NCBI GenBank assembly: GCA_964456185.1
Contig: CAYVZZ010000094.1
Span: 1 to 9,207 of the forward strand
Source: CAYVZZ01 sp964456185
GTDB taxonomy: Bacteria > Pseudomonadota > Gammaproteobacteria > Pseudomonadales > Alcanivoracaceae
DNA: 9,207 bases
Reading direction: 5' to 3'
The notes below the pieces were generated by a model. It did not search any database. It worked only from the letters and a program-made list of their open reading frames with translations, and had not been told where the DNA came from. Numbering within the stretch: position 1 is the first letter of the stretch; every line of letters starts with the position of its first letter. A program made the position numbers and the translations under genes. Positions 6,736-9,207 of this stretch are shown piece after piece.

Positions 6736-7020
6736 CTAGTCCAGCAGCTCGTACACGTGATAGGCGTCGGGCATCATGTGGTTAACGGTTGTCCCGACAT
6801 AACGCGCATTATCCGGAATGCCGTCCCCTGTCATGAAGACTTTGAATCGACGCACATTATCTACCGAATCGATTACCGTATCGGCATCGACCTCAACCCA
6901 CATTTGTACGGCCTTGTCCTGCACGACATAGTCGACACGTCGCGGACTTCCATCACTGGGCATTTTCAATTCTTGAATGTCAGAATTCAGTTCCAAGCGG
7001 TGTTTATGAATGGTTTTCAT
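6736..7020 (-). CDS. Small DUF7352-like protein of unknown function
   Basis: A 94-residue soluble protein, no signal peptide or membrane segment. From memory it resembles the short DUF7352-type proteins often met in phages and accessory DNA, which begin MKTI-K, have a central LWALVD-type strand and end in a TGxxIPDxxxYIGT...HVFE pattern. Here these appear as MKTIHKHRLEL (1-11), VQMWVEVD (38-45), FMTGDGIPDNARYVGTT (62-78) and YHVYELLD (87-94). I chose the ATG at 7020 on that basis; a GTG three codons upstream (7029) is also possible, and GGAAAA lies 9-14 bases before the ATG. The gene stands between recJ and prfB with gaps on both sides and a hairpin after it, so it may be its own transcript. 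Function unknown; the family match needs a profile search. Confidence 0.75.
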   Translation of the reverse strand: MKTIHKHRLELNSDIQELKMPSDGSPRRVDYVVQDKAVQMWVEVDADTVIDSVDNVRRFKVFMTGDGIPDNARYVGTTVNHMMPDAYHVYELLD

Positions 7021-7109
7021 ATCAATCACTTTTCCATCAGGTGCAACAGGGTTCTTCCCGTTACTACCAACAAAGGTCGCATGCCGGTAATTGCCGACGC
7101 CGAGGCGCT

Positions 7110-7138
7110 ATGCTACCAGAGAGCACAGATAAAGGTAA
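7110..7138 (-). promoter_or_regulatory. Possible sigma-70 promoter for the small DUF7352-like gene
   Basis: In the 134-base gap after recJ the minus strand has TTACCT (7138-7133), a 17-base spacer, then TAGCAT (7115-7110) preceded by TGG, as in extended -10 promoters. The -35 match is poor (3 of 6) and the -10 moderate (4 of 6). The leader would be about 80 bases. Weak evidence, but position and spacing fit. I see nothing else definite in this gap. Confidence 0.25.
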
Positions 7139-7154
7139 CTTTCACCTGACCAAT

Positions 7155-8867
7155 TCACTCACAGGGCCGCAAATGGTCGAACAACAATTGTGGCGCAACA
7201 CGGCCACGGAAATAATTGCTTTCCAGGCGGTAGACGCCCTCTACACGGCGTATGTTTTTGCCCTGCCAGATAGCCGGGTCGGTATTAAAATGAATGGCAT
7301 CAATGACGCCATTGGTAGCGGGCAGCCCTAATGTCAATTTCACATGACGCTCACCGACAATACGTTGGGACAGCACCTCGAAAGTGCCATGAAACAAGGG
7401 GGCGGGAAAATCTTTTCCCCAGGGCATGCCCAAGGTGAGCTGTTCGGCTTGTTCCAGCGTCAGCTGGTCATCAGCCAATTCGCCATCCACCAGCACGCGG
7501 TTTTGTAAATCGGCAGAGGTGATGCGCCGGTTGACGGCTTGTTGCAAGGCATCGCGAAATGCCGCCAGCTTATCTTTTGATAAACTCAAACCGGCCGCCA
7601 TGGCGTGCCCCCCGAAACGGCTGAGCAAGCCGGGAGATTGCGCGGCCACATCGGCCAGTACATCGCGAATGTGCAGCCCGGTTACCGAACGTGCCGAGCC
7701 TTTCATCTCGCCTTCCTGCTGTGCATTCGCAAAGGCGACGACCGGGCGCTGCGTCAGCTCTTTCACCCGTGAGGCCAGCAAACCCACTATGCCCTCATGC
7801 CAATGGGGCGAATACAAACACAGGATTAACGGCAAAGTCCCTTGCTTGCGCAATTGCGCCACTTGATGACGCGCCTCGGTCACCATGTCGGTTTCTATGG
7901 CACGGCGGTCACGGTTGATGGCGTCCAATTCTTCAGCGAGTTGTTGTGCCTGAGTCGCGTCATCGGCCAGCAGGCAATCAATACCATGGCGCATATCCGC
8001 CAGCCGTCCGGCGGCGTTTAATCGCGGCCCCAAAGCGAAGCCCATATCGGCGCTGGTCAACCGCGTTTGCTCGCGACCGGACACCTTCACCAAGGCGCTC
8101 ACGCCCGCACAGGCTGCGCCCGCACGCATTCGCCTTAACCCCTGCTCGACTAAAATACGGTTATAGTGGTCGAGCGTGACCACATCGGCCACCGTACCCA
8201 ACGCTACCAAGTCCAACAGCTGCGCCAAATTGGCATTGGCGTTGGGTTCATCGACTTGCCGCAAGGCCTGGCGTAGCGCCATTAGCACATAAAACGCCAC
8301 ACCGACACCGGCCAGCTCGCTGGCGGCGAAATCCGGCTGCAACCGTGGATTGACCATCACCGCATCGGGCAATTGCTTGCCGGGCAGATGATGGTCGGTA
8401 ATCAATACATTAATGCCCGCCGCTTTCGCGGCCTCGACACCGGCGACACTGGCCACGCCATTATCCACCGTGACCAGCAAATCCGGTTGTAATTGACGGG
8501 CTTCTTCAACAATGGAGGGCGTTAACCCATAACCATGCACAAAGCGGTCGGGCACGAGAAAATCGACCTGCTCGAAACCCAACAAACGCAACCCGCGCAC
8601 CATCACCGCACAGGCTGTCGCCCCATCCGTATCATAATCGGCCACCACCACAATGCGCTGCTGTTGCCGGTAAGCGTCAAGCAGCAGCTGCACTGCTTCG
8701 GCGGGCACCAACCCCTCTGGTCGGGGCAACTGCTTCAAGGAAAAATCGAGACTGGTTTGCTCGACACCACGAGCCGCCAACAAACGCGCCATCAGCGGCG
8801 ATGTGCCAGGCCAATCTACTTCGGGCAGCGAACGTTGTTGAATATCAGGCCAAGGTGAAGTAGTCAT
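7155..8867 (-). CDS. recJ: RecJ single-stranded-DNA-specific exonuclease
   Basis: Mn/Mg-dependent 5'-to-3' exonuclease on single-stranded DNA, used in RecF-pathway recombination, mismatch repair and fork processing. The 570 residues are close to the E. coli length. DHH-domain metal-binding motifs are all present: VVVADYDTDGATA (73-85), VTVDNGVAS (132-140), TDHHLPG (157-163) and ALGTVADVV (222-230). They are followed by GFALGPRLNAAGR (276-288), SPHWHEGIVGLLASR (353-367) and the DHHA1 motif RFGGHAMAAGLS (417-428); the C-terminal OB-like domain completes the protein. I chose the ATG at 8867 because it overlaps the upstream stop as ATGA and lacks its own clear ribosome binding site, which suggests translational coupling. 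An in-frame start at 8885 would add six residues inside the upstream gene. The gene is intact. Confidence 0.96.
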   Translation of the reverse strand: MTTSPWPDIQQRSLPEVDWPGTSPLMARLLAARGVEQTSLDFSLKQLPRPEGLVPAEAVQLLLDAYRQQQRIVVVADYDTDGATACAVMVRGLRLLGFEQVDFLVPDRFVHGYGLTPSIVEEARQLQPDLLVTVDNGVASVAGVEAAKAAGINVLITDHHLPGKQLPDAVMVNPRLQPDFAASELAGVGVAFYVLMALRQALRQVDEPNANANLAQLLDLVALGTVADVVTLDHYNRILVEQGLRRMRAGAACAGVSALVKVSGREQTRLTSADMGFALGPRLNAAGRLADMRHGIDCLLADDATQAQQLAEELDAINRDRRAIETDMVTEARHQVAQLRKQGTLPLILCLYSPHWHEGIVGLLASRVKELTQRPVVAFANAQQEGEMKGSARSVTGLHIRDVLADVAAQSPGLLSRFGGHAMAAGLSLSKDKLAAFRDALQQAVNRRITSADLQNRVLVDGELADDQLTLEQAEQLTLGMPWGKDFPAPLFHGTFEVLSQRIVGERHVKLTLGLPATNGVIDAIHFNTDPAIWQGKNIRRVEGVYRLESNYFRGRVAPQLLFDHLRPCE

Positions 8868-9207
8868 ACGGCAGGGGTAAACCAACCACGTTGTTCCGCT
8901 TCCCTGTGCATGGCATGGGCGGTTTTCAGCAAACCAGCCACTTGCTGGTGGCCTTGATTTAGCGCATCGACTAACACCTGATTGTCTTCGATATACTCAT
9001 GCACCATTCGATCACGCAGACGCCGCAAAGCCAACCAAGACTCGGTCGACTCAAGCCACCCCAAACGCTCAGCCTTATCCAGGTTACCAATGGCCGCACC
9101 AGTCGATTCACCTAACATCATCAATAAAGTCGGTAACAACTTATCGTCCAACAAATCTTGTAAGCGGCCGAAGCGACTCACGAATGCCTCGACACGTTCT
9201 GATAAGG
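8864..9207 (-). CDS. HEPN/HepT-like protein, 5' end outside the window
   Basis: The visible 113 residues (from LSERVEAFVSRF...) form an open frame to the window edge, so the true start lies upstream; the GTG at 9181 is probably internal. The protein is all-helical, with DDKLLPTLLMMLGEST followed by WLESTESWLALRRLRDRMVHEYIEDN. This contains R-x4-H-x-Y (Arg64, His69, Tyr71 of the visible part), the catalytic motif of HepT-type HEPN ribonucleases, in the LRxRMVHEY context typical of DUF86. Family members often pair with a MntA-type nucleotidyltransferase antitoxin, which would have to lie outside this window. The gene ends in a 4-base ATGA overlap with recJ, so the two are cotranscribed and likely translationally coupled. 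A non-toxic or nucleotidyltransferase-substrate-binding role is possible. Family assignment is from motif only. Confidence 0.7.
   Translation of the reverse strand, partial: LSERVEAFVSRFGRLQDLLDDKLLPTLLMMLGESTGAAIGNLDKAERLGWLESTESWLALRRLRDRMVHEYIEDNQVLVDALNQGHQQVAGLLKTAHAMHREAEQRGWFTPAV

Noticed and set aside
9179..9181. GTG as the start of the HEPN-like gene
   Set aside because: The frame stays open and coding-like upstream to the window edge (LSERVEAF), and no ribosome binding site is seen, so the gene is 5'-partial.

Overview
The window is a dense, almost purely housekeeping block from a gammaproteobacterium. Every gene I can support lies on the minus strand, so transcription runs from position 9207 towards 1. 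Protein sequences read as gammaproteobacterial: DnaK is close to the E. coli protein residue for residue, RF2 has the classical frameshift, and LysS is the class II form. The order recJ - prfB - lysS - tetR resembles, from memory, the arrangement in pseudomonads. The presence of hrcA points to a non-enteric marine or environmental lineage. I cannot name a genus from this sequence.

Layout in transcription order. At 9207-8864 is the 3' end of a HEPN/HepT-like gene that overlaps the start of recJ by four bases. recJ (8867-7155) is the single-strand exonuclease. After a 134-base gap comes a small gene (7020-6736) of the DUF7352-like type, followed by a long hairpin that may end its transcript. 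prfB (6609-5490, RF2) carries an intact +1 programmed frameshift site, and lysS (5434-3947) follows 55 bases later. A TetR-type regulator (3910-3218) comes next, then the heat-shock block: hrcA (3160-2108), grpE (2032-1421) and dnaK (1293 to the window edge).

The heat-shock block is the most informative part. The hrcA-grpE gap has a promoter with consensus sigma-32 hexamers and the grpE-dnaK gap has a second near-consensus one. The chaperone genes therefore look RpoH-driven, although the HrcA repressor is encoded immediately upstream. No CIRCE operator was found in the window. dnaK has an in-frame TAA at codon 402 (88-90) where the family has glutamate (GAA). The reading frame beyond it is perfectly conserved to the window edge. 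This is either a one-base sequence error or a very recent nonsense mutation that would remove the whole substrate-binding domain.

No stretch above 300 bases lacks a gene. I saw no tRNA, rRNA, CRISPR array, insertion sequence or attachment site. I did not find a convincing new biological system. The closest to accessory content are the HEPN-type gene coupled to recJ and the small DUF7352-like gene between recJ and prfB.
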